DNA of 64,000 bases from Portunus trituberculatus (Eukaryota > Arthropoda > Malacostraca > Decapoda > Portunidae), in assembly GCF_017591435.1 (NCBI RefSeq), contig NC_059283.1, forward strand, positions 1,022,685 through 1,086,684, written 5' to 3'. Under the pieces are notes generated by a model, which was given only the letters and a program-made list of their open reading frames with translations, was not told the DNA's origin and did not search any database. A program made the translations under genes and the position numbers. This document shows, piece after piece, positions 11,779 to 31,900 of this stretch (position 1 is the first letter of the stretch; every line of letters starts with the position of its first letter).

Positions 11779-12414
11779 GGCACGTATTCTGAAACACTTC
11801 CGCGGGTCACAGCACCGTCACTATTTTCAAAGGGCTCTAGTTGAAGTGACACAAGTTTTTAAGGACGTTTCTGTGATTCTAGTGACATGTTAACAAGTTT
11901 TCTGCATTATCAACAAGACAAATACTTGTTACAATTCGGCTAATAGTCTCTGTGGTCTGATTTTAAAAGGCTTTAGTTGAAGTGACACGAGTTTTAAGGA
12001 CGTTTTTGTAATTCTGGTGACATGTTAACAAGTTTTCTGCATTATCAACAGGACAAATACTTGTTAGAATTCGGCTAATGGTCTCTGTGGTCTATTTTTG
12101 AAAGTGTTCTAGTTGACGTGACACGAGTTTTTAAGGACGTTTCTGTAATTCTAGTGACACGTTAACAAGCCTTCTGCATTATCAACAGGACAAATACTCG
12201 TTACAATTCGGCTGATAGTCTCTGTGGTCTGATTTTAAAAGGCTTTAGTTGAAGTGACACGAGTTTTTAAGGACGTTTCTGTAATTCTGGTGACATGTTA
12301 ACAAGTTTTCTGCATTATCAACAGGACAAATTACTCTTTAGAACCCGGCTAATCGTCTCTACGGTCTTTGAAAATAGTCGCGGTGAGAGAAGGAAGCGTC
12401 TCTGAATATGGCCT
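11779..12414 (+). mobile_element. TIR element family 2 with four internal tandem units
   Basis: The left end reads CACGTATTCTGAAACACTTC and the right end GGAAGCGTCTCTGAATATGG, which is its approximate inverse. Between them a unit of about 133 bp (GTTGAAGTGACACGAGTTTT to GTCTCTGTGGTC) repeats four times, starting near 11831, 11964, 12100 and 12235. There is no coding capacity. Compare the two-unit copies at 1404 and 15096. Confidence 0.75.
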
Positions 12415-12858
12415 CAAGAAACGCGACCCAGTAAACAAAACATATATACGTGACACTCGACAGAATAACAACAATATATCATCAACAACAACAAGCCAAG
12501 CAAGGGGAGGTGTCAATAGTAGAGGTGCTGTAAGACAAGTATACCAAACACCAAACAAAACACGCGTACCAGAACACCTACTACGTGAGAGAGAGGCAAC
12601 AACACAGCATCCATAGTAACAAGTCAAGCAAGCGGCGGTGTCAATAGCAGATGCGTGAGGCGAGTACCGTTCACCTGTGTTTACCTGTGCGTGCAGCGGC
12701 GTGGCGGCAGGAAGTACTGGCGTAATGATACCCGAGGAACCACACGTAATGAGCCACGGACCCCGCAAGATGTGTCCAGGATCTCATTGGTCGTAAAGGA
12801 TACCGTGAAGGATGTTGGTTACGAGTAGTTTGGTGTGTTTGAATGATTATGTGTTGAT
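12415..12858. other. Unassigned sequence
   Basis: About 440 bp of relatively GC-balanced sequence. Open frames exist on both strands, but I saw no splice-consistent or family-like peptide. Confidence 0.4.
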
Positions 12859-13320
12859 TTAAACCCTTTCATTACCAGGACGTGTTTCTATATTCCTTCC
12901 GGTTACTATATGGTGATTTTAAACAGCTTCAGAAACTTGTGTGGGGATTGAAACAGTGAAGACCCTGGCCATTAATCTTCTGACCTCCACAGACCTTTAC
13001 TAATTGCGATGATGAGTGGGGGTAGTTTGGTGTATGTAAAGAATGATGGGTAATGGTGGGGTGTAGTTTGGTGTATGTAAAAAATAATGGACAGGGGGTT
13101 AGTTTTGTGCATTTAAATTAATATGTGTTGGCTAATATCTCTTAAAAGAAAAGAATGATTGACTGACTGAGTAACTGATCGATTGCTCTTAAACTCAGAA
13201 TTCAAGGACACGGTAAAGAATAATGGACAGGGGCTAGTTTGGTGTATCTAAATGAATATGTTGGTTAATATCTCTAAAAAAAACCGCACTGACTGATTAG
13301 TTGATTGATTGACAGGTAGC
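12859..13320 (-). repeat. Truncated MITE family 1 copy and a short tandem array
   Basis: 12859-13005 carries the left end (CCCTTTCATTACCAGGACG) and part of the interior of the MITE. From about 13018 to 13280 the phrase TAGTTTGGTGTAT with AATAATGGACAGGG recurs in four diverged copies. Confidence 0.6.
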
Positions 13321-13397
13321 ATATAGTGCATTAACAACCTAATTACTGTGTGTATCCTTTGCTTCAACGTGGCAAGGGAAATTATGTGGATTAGCTA

Positions 13398-14080
13398 TTG
13401 AAAGAGTAAAACGAGGGAATAAATACACCTGTTGCCAAGCTTCCTACTGAAAAACTGACAAACTGACGCCACTATAATAAACAGGATGAAGAAAGAAGTA
13501 AAACGTGGCAATATATACATACCTGTTGTCAAGATTCCCACTGAAAAACTGACAATGATCCGGGTTAGGTATTGAGAGAAGAGTAAAACGAGAGAATAAA
13601 ATATACTTACTCTTAAGCTTCTTACTGAAAAAACTGGCAATGATCTGGATTAGGTATTGAGAGAAGAGCAAAACGTGGGAATAAATATACCTCTTCTCAA
13701 GATTCCCACTGAAAAACTGACAATGATCTGGGTTAGGTATTGAGAGAAGAATAAAACGAGCCATTTAACATACCTATTCTCAAGCTTCCTATACTGACAA
13801 GCTGACAAACTGATGCCATGGAAATGAACTGGATTAGGTATTGAAAGGAAAGTAAGACGAGGGAATAAATATACCTGTTGTCAAGCTTGCTACTGAAAAA
13901 ACTGATAATGATCTGGATTAGGTATTGAGAGAAGAATAAAACAAGGGAATAAATACATCTATTCTCAAGCTTCCTATACTGAAAAACTGACAAGATGATA
14001 AACTGACGCCACGGAGTTGAGATGGATTACGTACTGAAAGAAGACTAAGAAGAGACAATAAATAAAGCTTCCTACTGAAA
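13398..14080. repeat. Minisatellite of 83-100 bp, about seven copies
   Basis: The repeated phrases are GGATTAGGTATTGAGAGAAG, GTAAAACGAGGGAATAAATA and CTTCCTACTGAAAAACTGAC. The anchor GGTATTGA recurs near 13566, 13655, 13736, 13836 and 13921. Copies vary by small indels. Confidence 0.85.
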
Positions 14081-14329
14081 AAAAAAAAACTTATACCACA
14101 TAAGATACAAAACAATTTTTAGTCTCACAAACATGAATTGGGACGCGAGACAACTCTTTTTTTTTCAGCTTTTCTGTCTTTATGTTCCTTTTTCTTTCTT
14201 TTTTTTTTTTTTGAGATGAACAGAACGGTAAACTCGTAACAGGCCAAATCAATAAAAAAAAGCTAAAAGAAAAAAGAAGGTTACAAAAAAAGTACAGGAA
14301 TCCATTGGTCAGAGTTTACAAGTTTACAA

Positions 14330-14457
14330 TAGTAGGAAGAGGAGGAGGAGGAGGAGGAGGAGGAGGAGGAGGAGGAGGAGGAGGAGGAGGAGGAGGAGGA
14401 GGAGGAATTTATCGGTCAGAGTTTACACGTTTACAAGTTTACAGCAGCACAAGTAGC

Positions 14458-14491
<34 letters not shown>

Positions 14492-14748
14492 GGAGGAGGA
14501 GGAGGAGGAGGAGGAGGAGGAGGAGCAAGTTTACCACCTCCATCTTGTGATCTGTGTGTGACTTGCCAGACTGACCGTGGCGAGAACTGGCGCGGGGGAA
14601 GACTGACCGTAACTTTAGCCAGTCAGTCACGCCTCGCTACTCCCCCACCCCGCCTCCCATCAGCACCCCCTCCCCCTCCCTCCCCTCCCTTCCTCCCGTT
14701 CCTTTTCTCGTTCTCTTCCCTTGACTTCACTCACACCTTGCTCATCTG

Positions 14749-14800
<52 letters not shown>

Positions 14801-14886
14801 TCTACTTTTCCTTCCAAATTATACTTTTTTTCATCTTTCTTTTCCTCTTCTTTTTATCTCTTCCTCTCACGGTTTATATAATGAGG

Positions 14887-14949
<63 letters not shown>

Positions 14950-14950
14950 G
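14330..14950. repeat. Two (GGA)n arrays, (CT)n and (GA)n
   Basis: (GGA)n at 14336-14405 and 14461-14524. The two are joined by a flank (GTCAGAGTTTACA and AGTTTACA) that also precedes the first array, so a unit of about 125 bp is duplicated. (CT)n lies at 14752-14797 and (GA)n at 14890-14947. Confidence 0.92.
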
Positions 14951-15089
14951 ATGGGATTAGTAATGATGAAACGTTAGAATAATGACAGAGAACCATTATA
15001 ATCACAAGTATTAAAGAGAAAAGAATGAAGAGAGAAAATTATGAGGGATTTTTCTAATTGGATGACTCTCTCTCTCTCTCTCTCTGCGC

Positions 15090-15487
15090 CATATTCAGAA
15101 ACGCTTCCCTCTCTCACTCCGACGATTTTCAAAGACAACAGAGACCATTTGCCGAATTCTAAAGAGTATTTGTCCTATTGATAATGCAGAAAACTTGTTA
15201 ACATGTCACTAGAATCACAGAAACACCCTTAAAACCCTTACCACTTCAAATAGAGTCCTTTAAAAACAGATTACTTCAACTAGAACCCATTGAAAACAGA
15301 CCACAGAGACGATTAGCCAAGTTCTAAAGAGTATTTGTTTTGTTGATAATACAGAAAACTTGTTAACATGTCACTAGAATCAACATATCACTAGAATCAC
15401 AGAAACACTCTTAAAAACTCGTGTCACTTCAACTAGAGCCTTGAAAATAGTGAAGGTGCTGTGAGGCGCGGAAGTGTTTCAGAATAT

Positions 15488-15555
<68 letters not shown>
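15090..15555 (-). mobile_element. TIR element family 2, two internal units, with (CT)n
   Basis: The left end reads GCCATATTCAGAAACGCTTC and the right end GCGGAAGTGTTTCAGAATAT, forming a clear inverted pair. Two internal units are present (TCCTATTGATAATGCAGAAA near 15172 and its relative near 15340). (CT)n follows directly at 15490-15555. Confidence 0.72.
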
Positions 15556-15558
<3 letters not shown>

Positions 15559-15645
15559 CACTGTTAAGTAACGTATATGTCTCCAGGTAGTTACAATAAA
15601 AAACTCATTAACGTCTCTACATAACGAAGCATCTTAATCACTTAA

Positions 15646-15941
15646 TCATTACCACCACCACCACCACCACCACCACCGCCACCACCATCGCCACCGCCTC
15701 GCCCCTCGCGCAGTGCATATATAAACACTTTCCCCGTTATGCGTTCGTCACGTGTAACAGCAGGAGCGTAAAACGAGTGTAACAGTAGAGTTGGTATTGT
15801 TTGCAGTCTCCTCCCCCCCTCCTCCTCCTCCTCCTCCTCCTCCTCCTCCTCCTCCTCCTCCTCCTCCTCCTCAGCAGTTCGCGTCTTCTCCTTCTTATGC
15901 TTGTTCTTCTTCCTATTTTCATTCACCAAACTCTTCCGGTA

Positions 15942-16020
<79 letters not shown>

Positions 16021-16030
16021 TGTTCTCTTC

Positions 16031-16065
<35 letters not shown>

Positions 16066-16216
16066 ACCAATAGGTAAGGCAAGTCATTTTAACCCAGACA
16101 TAATGTGAAGGAGGAACAGGAGGCGAGAACGATGACGAAGACGATGACTAGGAAGATAAGAGAGAGGAGGAGGAGGAGGAGGAGGAGGAGGAGGAGGAGG
16201 AGGAGGAGGAGGAGGA
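15646..16216. repeat. (CCA)n, (CCT)n, (GA)n, (AC)n, (GGA)n cluster
   Basis: (CCA)n 15646-15690, (CCT)n 15820-15871, (GA)n 15946-16014, (AC)n 16033-16063 and (GGA)n 16168-16216. The CCT and GGA arrays are complementary and about 300 bp apart. The following 16217-16580 shows nothing recognisable. Confidence 0.93.
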
Positions 16217-16581
16217 GAGAGGAAGAAATGAGGATGAAAAAGCACCAGAAAGAAAGAAGAATGAGACCAAAACCAACATATAAATGAAGACAGATTTTGC
16301 AACATCAACAACAATCATTTACAATCTTTCCTCTATCTCCTCCTCTTCCTCCTCCTTCTCCAGCTTGCCTCATCTTCGCGGTCAGTGGAGGCACACGCCG
16401 GCTCATACACACATAAGAGTGAGGGCAAACTGCATGAAATTCTCCCTCAATTCATGTGTTATTCTTCCTGGCCACGAGTCATGAAAAAGAGCACGCGTCC
16501 TCCTCCCACGAAGGTTCACGTCACACTGAGGTGAAGCAAGGAATATACTGTAGAATCCTTGAGGTGAAGCCATGTCAGTTT

Positions 16582-16890
16582 TTATCCCATTCAGTACTGG
16601 AACGCATTTTTTATCATAAATTTTTTGGTGTGATTAGACGAATTTATTGACATTAGGAAGGGTCTATGAAGGTCAGAAGATTAATGGCCACAGTCTTCAC
16701 TATTTTAACCATGAGTTTGGGTGTGATTAGACGAATTTATTGACATTAGGAAGAGTCTATGGAGCTCAGAAGATTAATGGCAAGAGTCTTCACTATTTTG
16801 ATCCCCCACATAAGTTTCTGAAGCTGTATAAAATCACCAGATATTAAGCAGAATGAATAGGAGAACGCGTCATGGTACTGAGGAGGTTAA
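16582..16890 (+). mobile_element. MITE family 1 with internal duplication
   Basis: The left end TTCAGTACTGGAACGC and right end CATGGTACTGAGGAGGTTAA bracket two copies of the core (GACATTAGGAAGGGTCTATG at about 16651, its relative at about 16742). The copy is therefore about 100 bp longer than the standard one. Confidence 0.75.
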
Positions 16891-16895
16891 GGGTA

Positions 16896-17122
16896 AATCA
16901 GAAAGTGTGGTTCCTTTAATCTTCAGACCGAATCCCTAAATGCTGATATTTTTACAGTGCTTGCTATTATTGGTATTGTCATTAAGATGTCATGTGTATC
17001 GTCCCTTCAGAGAGTGTGGTTCCTTACATCTTCAGAGAGCGAATCCCTAAATGCTGATATCGTTACTGTACTGGTTGTCATTGGCATTATCAGTGAGATG
17101 TCTTGCGTATCGTCCTTTCAGC
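16896..17122 (+). repeat. Tandem duplication of about 112 bp
   Basis: Two copies (about 16896-17008 and 17009-17122) share AGTGTGGTTCCTT, GAATCCCTAAATGCTGATAT and GTATCGTCC(C/T)TTCAG. No gene was recognised. Confidence 0.75.
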
Positions 17123-17135
17123 CACATCATTACTG

Positions 17136-17351
17136 TTAACCTCCTTCAGTACTGGAACGTATTTTTGTCCTGACTATTTTATTGACATTAGGAAGGGTCT
17201 ATGGAGGTCAGAAGATTAATGGCAACAGTCTTCACTATTTTTATGAGTTTGGGTGTGATTAGACGAATATATTGACATTAGGAAGGGTCTATGGAGGTCA
17301 GAAGATTAATGGCCACAGTCTTCACTATTTTAATCCCCACATGAGTTTCTA
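17136..17351 (+). mobile_element. MITE family 1 with internal duplication, truncated
   Basis: It starts TTAACCTCCTTCAGTACTGG. The interior core occurs twice, at about 17188 and 17276. The right TIR is missing. It resembles the duplicated copy at 16582, so the two may share an ancestor. Confidence 0.7.
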
Positions 17352-17618
17352 GATCAAACAAAACAAAACAGAATTAAAGAGAATCAAGAGCACATTACTT
17401 TTTTTTTTCCGGTGTGAATGAAGAAACACGTGTCAATATATATAAAAAAAAAAATGAATAAAATAAAATCCAGTGTAGGTTGAGTAGGGGGGGGGTTGTG
17501 TTCACGTCCCCCCCCCCCGCCACACTCATATTCACCCTCGCCAAGCTCCAGTTGTGAGTAAACCTTGTCTTCATTACTATTAGCTTATCCATGCTCTATA
17601 ACCCCAGACCTCGCATCC

Positions 17619-17621
<3 letters not shown>

Positions 17622-17656
<35 letters not shown>

Positions 17657-17850
17657 TATTATGAGTGATTTGGATGATATCAAAAATGGTGATGATGGTG
17701 GTGGTGGTGGTGGTGGTGGTGGTGGTTATAATGATGAGATAAAGTAGAACATACATATACATGACGTGGGAAACAACAACAACAACAACAAAAACAGCAG
17801 CAGTAAGAGCAGCAATAATAGCAACAATGAAAATAATAACAATAATAACC

Positions 17851-17917
<67 letters not shown>

Positions 17918-17977
17918 TAATAACAATAATAACGACAATAACAACAACAATGACATAAAAACTCAGTCAATCGAACT

Positions 17978-18050
<73 letters not shown>
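17622..18050. repeat. (CT)n, (GGT)n, (AAC)/(AAT)n, (AC)n cluster
   Basis: (CT)n 17622-17654, (GGT)n 17697-17725, AAC triplets merging with AAT triplets at 17773-17955 and (AC)n 17982-18049. Confidence 0.95.
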
Positions 18051-18051
<1 letters not shown>

Positions 18052-18298
18052 TAAATGAATAAATGAATAGATGAAAATAAATAAAAGAAAAAAACTAAAT
18101 GAAAACTTACACATTTCTAACACACAAGCAAATAAAACAATAAAAAAAAAAACACCTTCTAACCAACACATATTTAACATACAAAAAATACAACAAACTG
18201 AATAAAAAAAAAAAAAAAAACACAAGAACATTCCCAACACCTGCTGACCACCACACCTGTATTTCACCTGATCATTAATGGCCGCAACACCTCCCCAG

Positions 18299-25507
<7,209 letters not shown>

Positions 25508-26135
25508 AGAGACTACAGGGCAACCAACCACTGCCTTCGTACCTCGTCATGCTATTGTTGTACTCTGTTCCTTTATCCTTCTATGATCATTTTCTTTAGC
25601 ATGTTCCATTTTCTTTTTTCTTTCTTTCTTTCTTTTATTTTTTTGCTTCCTTCTTTTATCTTTCATTTCATTTGTTTTCTGTACTTCACATCTCGTCTTG
25701 TTTGATTTATTTTCTTTCCTTTTGAATTATTCAGTTTCTTTCCTATTCTCCTCTATTCTTGTACTACTTATTTCCTTTTTCTTACATTTCCACAATAATT
25801 TCCTAAGTATATTCCAAGTTTTTTTTTCTTTTCTTTGTAATCATATATTTTCAATACTTCACCTCGTCATGCCTACTGTTTAAACTAGTCTTCATTTCCC
25901 TAGCCTTATAAATTCGTTAAAGATTTCTACGCATATATCAGTACATTTTCATTTCAAATAGATATTAATTGTTGAACTATTAACAGTAATAACACATCAA
26001 ACTCCGCACACGCACACTCCAACATCTCTTAATCAGGTTCACATAACGGTGGCATTTATTTATTTATATATGATCTTATAATAGTTAAGTTTTCTGTATG
26101 ATTTAGGTTATCGTACGAATGATAGGCTAAACAAG

Positions 26136-26180
<45 letters not shown>
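25508..26180. other. T-rich sequence downstream of the cysteine-rich gene, (CT)n
   Basis: The 400 bp after the stop are strongly T-rich (TTTCTTTCTTTC blocks) and may be 3' UTR. No clear AATAAA on the + strand was picked out. A (CT)n run lies at 26139-26176. Confidence 0.45.
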
Positions 26181-26550
26181 AACCTATTATTTTTTTTTTA
26201 TCTAAATCTTGAAGCGTGCTGGTCATGCAGAAAATATTTACAATAACAGGATAATATAGACGTGTGTGATTTTCAACTTAGCCTTCAATCAGTTTTAAAT
26301 GAGTTTGTAAAAATATGCACAGGTTTAAAAGTTGAAAATTACCTTCGTGGCATTTTTTCATCCGAGATCACGTTCCTAATTCTGGTATTTATTGCATTTT
26401 AGTACTCTGATTATTGTTGTGGTGATATTCCGTGTCAGTGTTGTTTTCCCTGTATACTTCCTAGAACTGAACTGTGATGTAATTAGCGCATAGTAAAGTA
26501 GCAATTGCTTTATTTGTCTTGGTGTTGTGGTCACCCTTATAGGACTGTTG

Positions 26551-26763
26551 TTAATCCCTTCAGTACCATGACGCGTTTCCATATTCATTCTGCTTACTAT
26601 TTGGTGATTTTATACAGCTTCAGAAACTCATGTGGGGGATTTAAATAGTGAAGACTTTGCTCATTAATCTTTTGCCCTCCATAGAGCTTTCTTAATGTCA
26701 ACAGAATGGTCTAATCGTACACAAATCTCAAGGTAAAAATGTGTCCCAGTATTGAAGGGGTTA
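26551..26763 (-). mobile_element. MITE family 1, full-length, reverse orientation
   Basis: TTAA then TCCCTTCAGTACCATGACGC at the left; CAGTATTGAAGGGG with TTAC at the right, so one TTAA has mutated. Confidence 0.83.
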
Positions 26764-27795
26764 CTATTTGCTATATATGCAATACAAGGACCCTATCTCA
26801 AAATTCGATCTCTCATTTCAATTTCTTTCCAATGGGCTCTACAAGACTGTGGTTCCTAAACTGGGGATCGGAAAGAATGTATAAGGAAAAAAAATGTAAA
26901 GGAAAAGAAATAATTTTACTGAGAAATAAAGTATCAGGAAAGAAAAGTCACAGTACTAATTTAATTTAGGAAAAAAAAATGTAACAGTGGCCTTTCTTGA
27001 AGATACATTTTTGTCCTACAATCTCCTGAACTAGCCTATATGGTGTTCTCTTAGTTTTTAACACAAATATATAACACTTTCCTTTCCCCAACGATTGATG
27101 CGTGTATATGAAGTTATACCTTTCTACAGTTTGTATCTCAGCACTATTTAGGATATGAAGTCCATCGTCTGCATAAAAACATGTTAACAAATACTACAGG
27201 TGGACACGAAACATTTGGAGAAGTGTCGTTTCATTATAAAGTCCTAAACTCTGAATTTTTTTAGGCAGATAACTCCATAAATTGTGTATTCATGATTGAT
27301 AGTGATAGTTGATAAATAGTTTGCATTACTGATAAGGAAAAAATCTTGAGACCCCACGTACGCAATAACTGTGAACGCCCTTTGCCCTTTGGAAGATAAT
27401 CGTGATGAGAGAGCAATGCGTTTTAAAATATCGGGTCTTATTTCATTCACTCTTTTATAGTTGTCAGCTCTACTTGTTATTTATTGCCAAATGTACAAAG
27501 TTGTCTTAAATAAAACTCATGTTGAAATCGATTTTGTCTGCAACCTGAATGTAACTATACTCGTCACTCGCGGATCATTTGCCAGAGAGTAGTGTAGATA
27601 ACTGGCAAATCTTGGTTATGGTAGTTAATGCGATAATCATCCAATTAGAAATATGAACACATGAATAAATGACCATAACAAATAAAAAAAAAATTAATTA
27701 ACAAGGTATATGAAAATAATATTAAAAAAAGTTATTCAGAGGAAAGAGATCGAGAGAAAACTACATATACATAAAATAGGAATATACGACATAGG

Positions 27796-27841
<46 letters not shown>

Positions 27842-28031
27842 AAAAGAGCAATCATAAAACAAAAGAGAACCTGAAAACCATTACAGAATCACTATTACTA
27901 TTAATGTGCGAGAACGTCAGTCAGTCAGTCACGTGCGAGCCCCCGAGAAGGAAGGAGCACCAATCTGCCACTCCAGTCAACCAATCTGTCACTCCAGCAC
28001 CAACCAGTCACTACATTAAACGAGCGGAATA
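26764..28031. other. Upstream region of the repeat-protein gene
   Basis: Mostly AT-rich unique sequence. A short end of TIR element family 2 (AATCGTGATGAGAGAGCAAT) lies at 27385-27440 and (GA)n at 27799-27839. The last 130 bp are richer in GC, contain one CACGTG at 27930-27935 and two copies of CCAATCTG(C/T)CACTCCAG (about 27960 and 27981), and probably hold the promoter and 5' leader of the gene at 28032. Confidence 0.45.
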
Positions 28032-28304
28032 ATGACCCAACCCACGGAGGACTATAAGGACATCATGCAGCGAGAGGTGGACGAGGAGGTGAGTCGCCAT
28101 TAGAATTATTACATCATTTGATATTTATTATTTGATTTTTTTATGGTTGTTGTGGGATTTGATTATATATTTGTGACGATGTGGTGTTTGAAATGGCTGC
28201 TCCTGTTACTACTGTTGTTGTTGTTACTGCTGCTATTATTATTACTGGTAGTAGGTAGTAGTGCTGTTACTATTACTACTGCTGCTGCTGTCATCACTAC
28301 TACG

Positions 28305-28357
<53 letters not shown>

Positions 28358-28416
28358 CATTACTACCACTGCTTGTACCACCATCATCACAACTACTACT
28401 AGTATTTATGCTACTG

Positions 28417-28459
<43 letters not shown>

Positions 28460-28655
28460 GACTACGACTACCACCACCACCACCACCATCATCATCACTA
28501 CTACTAGTAGCTACTACTGCTATTACTATCACCACTACTTTTACCACCATCACCACTACTATTAGTACTACCGCCATCACTACTACTACTACTGATACCG
28601 ACCGCTGCTACTGCTTCTATCATTACTACTACTATCAATACTGCTACCATATCAT

Positions 28656-28703
<48 letters not shown>

Positions 28704-28874
28704 CACTCTACCACCACTCTACCACCACTACTACCACCACCACCACCACCACCACCACTACCACTACCACCACCACCACACTACTACCACCACCTCTCCA
28801 CCACTACCACCACTACTACTACTCTTCCACTACCACCACTACTACCACTACCACTACTACTACCACTACTACTA

Positions 28875-28938
<64 letters not shown>

Positions 28939-31900
28939 CACCACCACCATAACCATTACTACTACTGCTATTACCACCATCATCATCACCACTACTACTA
29001 CTACTTCTACTTCTACTACTACTACTACTACTACTACTACAACTACTACCACTACTACTACTACTACATACTACCACCACCACCACCACCACCACTGAGG
29101 AGTCATGGCCAGTCATCCTTACTTGTGTTCACCTTTGCAGGTCACTCTGATCAATGAGTTCCTGGCAGACATTGACAACCGCCGCCGGCACATGTGTCAC
29201 TTTGTGTCCGGCCTTCAGGTGGCGGTCACCAGCATTCTGTTCGCTGCCCGCACACTGGAAGGTGAGGCTGGACCACTTCATTAACTTCACTATGCACACT
29301 TCTCACTTCTCATTCACCCAGATCTAACATATTTTTAGTATAATGGCATTTAGTATAGTTTTGAAACATTATACTCACAGTCGAATGCATTATCGGGTAT
29401 CTATCTTGATTCTTGGTGCTGATTTCAATTGATATGTTTTGGTGAGATCACTGAGATGTGTAGCTTATCAGTAATGTTGATCACAAATACATGAAATACG
29501 CTGTTGTTCTTTCTATTAAGTCATTTTGCTTGTGATTGATTGACAGAATATTTTGTCTAATCAATCTGTTGAATCTTATTTAAATTTTCTGAACAAATAC
29601 TCATTAGCATTAATGTTACTGATCATTGAATATTAGATACAAGCTGCAACTGTTCTTTTGTTAATTATTTTTTTATTTGTTTTGATAAATGATAAATTGA
29701 TCAAATTGGTGTATTATGCTTTGTTTTCAATGATGCCCCAAATACATTGTGTAGTGTTGTGCATTGGTGTGAGTGATGTTGTTACAGTACTATTGTTTCT
29801 TTCAGAGAGGCACTCAAAAGTAGGCAAGGAGACCATCCAGGAGGAGGAAGGCACCACCACACAGCCTTGTCCCCAGTAAGGCACCCTCTTCTACCTTGAC
29901 CTTCACCTGGCTATTGAAGGCTGTCTGTTCATTACCTTTGTAGCCAGCACAATTTGATCATATTGTACATGTTGCTGAGACTTTATTGCCATTGTTTAAC
30001 TGTATTGTGACTTGTATACAAAACAATCTGATGAGTTTCCAATATTTTAGGGAGGTGGAAGAATCAACAAAGGAAGAGGAACAAATGGAAATGGAAGTCA
30101 GTTTGGTAAGTATCAGTTCCTGAGGATCTTGTCCCGCATATGGAGCAGGACATTGAGGAAAGCACCATCGAAACTTCTTGAAATAAAACAACAAACTAAA
30201 GATGATATGCCATGCCTTTCTTATTTCTTACTAAAATTCTTTGGTGTTTCCATCTTCTGACTTGACCTCTTTTAAGGGGGAGGTTACAAGACATTTGTCC
30301 CATACCTTTTAGCTAACTCTATTAATCTTTTAGAGAACTGGCAATCAAGCGAGCCCCTTTTTTTTTATTATTTTGCTCTTGACCAGCTTCCCCTCTCCTA
30401 TAAAAAAGAAAAGTCCTCACCCTGCTGTGTCCTTATCTATGACACAAAGACATGGAAAATTGTTGATACAAGGTTTAGTCTCAAAGACAGTGAGATTAGT
30501 TTGGAGATTGAAGGCAAGATGCAGAGGAGTCCGAGCCATCCCTGACATTACTCTCCTTTTTAGAACAGTGATATGCTTCCTTTCAGACTGAAGGTGAGGA
30601 GGCATCAGAGAGCAACCTGTCCAATGAATTGATAAAGTCCCTCAACAGCACACTAGGAGACCTTGAACAAGCTGAGAAGAAGCTTATTGAAATGAACAGT
30701 CAGAACCACACAGCCACAGACAGTCAGTCATCAGAATCTTGTTACCTGGACTTCATGTATGAGTTCCTGTAAGTATGATCACTTCTCTGTAACTGCCTTT
30801 CAATCACTACTACATTCATGTAACACTGGACAACACTTTTTCCTCCGTTAATCAGCATTCCTGTTCACTTTATAAGCAGCCTCACATCATATTGCAGCAT
30901 AAAATCTAATCCACATGGTCCTTGTCTTCTTTCAGAGCTGATTTCCGACTAAAACTGCAACAATCTTGTGAAGAGTTCATCAGTTTGGAGTCCCAAGCAC
31001 TAGCCTTGCTTGAAGAGAGAAAAGCCTTGCAAGACTTAAGCTTACAAATCAGCAACAGTCCCAGGAAAACAGTGAAGCCCAAACACGACTCCTTGGCCAC
31101 AGTTCCTTCAGACATGGAGCAAGCAGACAAGAAGGCAGAGAGTGAAGATGGTACAGTTTCTGAGATGAAATTCACTCTCCCAAAAGATATGCATCAGGAA
31201 AGTATTCCCTTAGATACAGTAGCTGTACGGAAAGACAGTTCTTTCTTTGAAACAAATACAACAGTTCCACAGAAAGACCAAGACAAGGACACTGCTCCCG
31301 TATGCACTAATGGAACTTTAAGAAATAATACCATGGACAACACTTCAGACACACTTAAAAACACTGAGCAGACTATTGATTCAGGTGTTCCTTCCCATGA
31401 AACACCACCAAAAGCTACCCCTGCATCTACAACACAAGACAGCCCATGTGATAGGAAGAAAACTCCAGAACAAGTTGCCACAGATGAAGAGTATGACGGT
31501 CCATCTCCTATAGGGATGAGAAGAATGTTTGGCTCTTTTTCTGCTGAGCCCAAAATTCCCCTCCCATGTCCTTCTCCAACCATATCTGTAGTAAATTCAC
31601 CTGCATTTTCCCCATCACCTACTTCAGTTCATATTGCAAATTCACTCACAATGAAGCTAAATAATGAAGTCAGCCCCCAAGATACAATAACTGCACAAAG
31701 AAGCAATGACTCAGGTGACAGCTCCCCTTCTGAAACAAGACCAACCATTCCACAAAAACAGGAAGGCAAAGTCATGGTTCTGAAATTTGCTTTAGAGAGC
31801 GATGACATTGAAAACAACACTCCTCCAGACACAGACACAAACACTGCACAAACTAGTGACATAAACACCCCTAATGAAACACCATCAAGAGATACCTGCT

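Noticed and set aside
28261..29157. 298-codon plus-strand frame
   Set aside because: It reads ACT/CTA/CCA triplets of an intron; only its last bases overlap a real exon, in another frame context.
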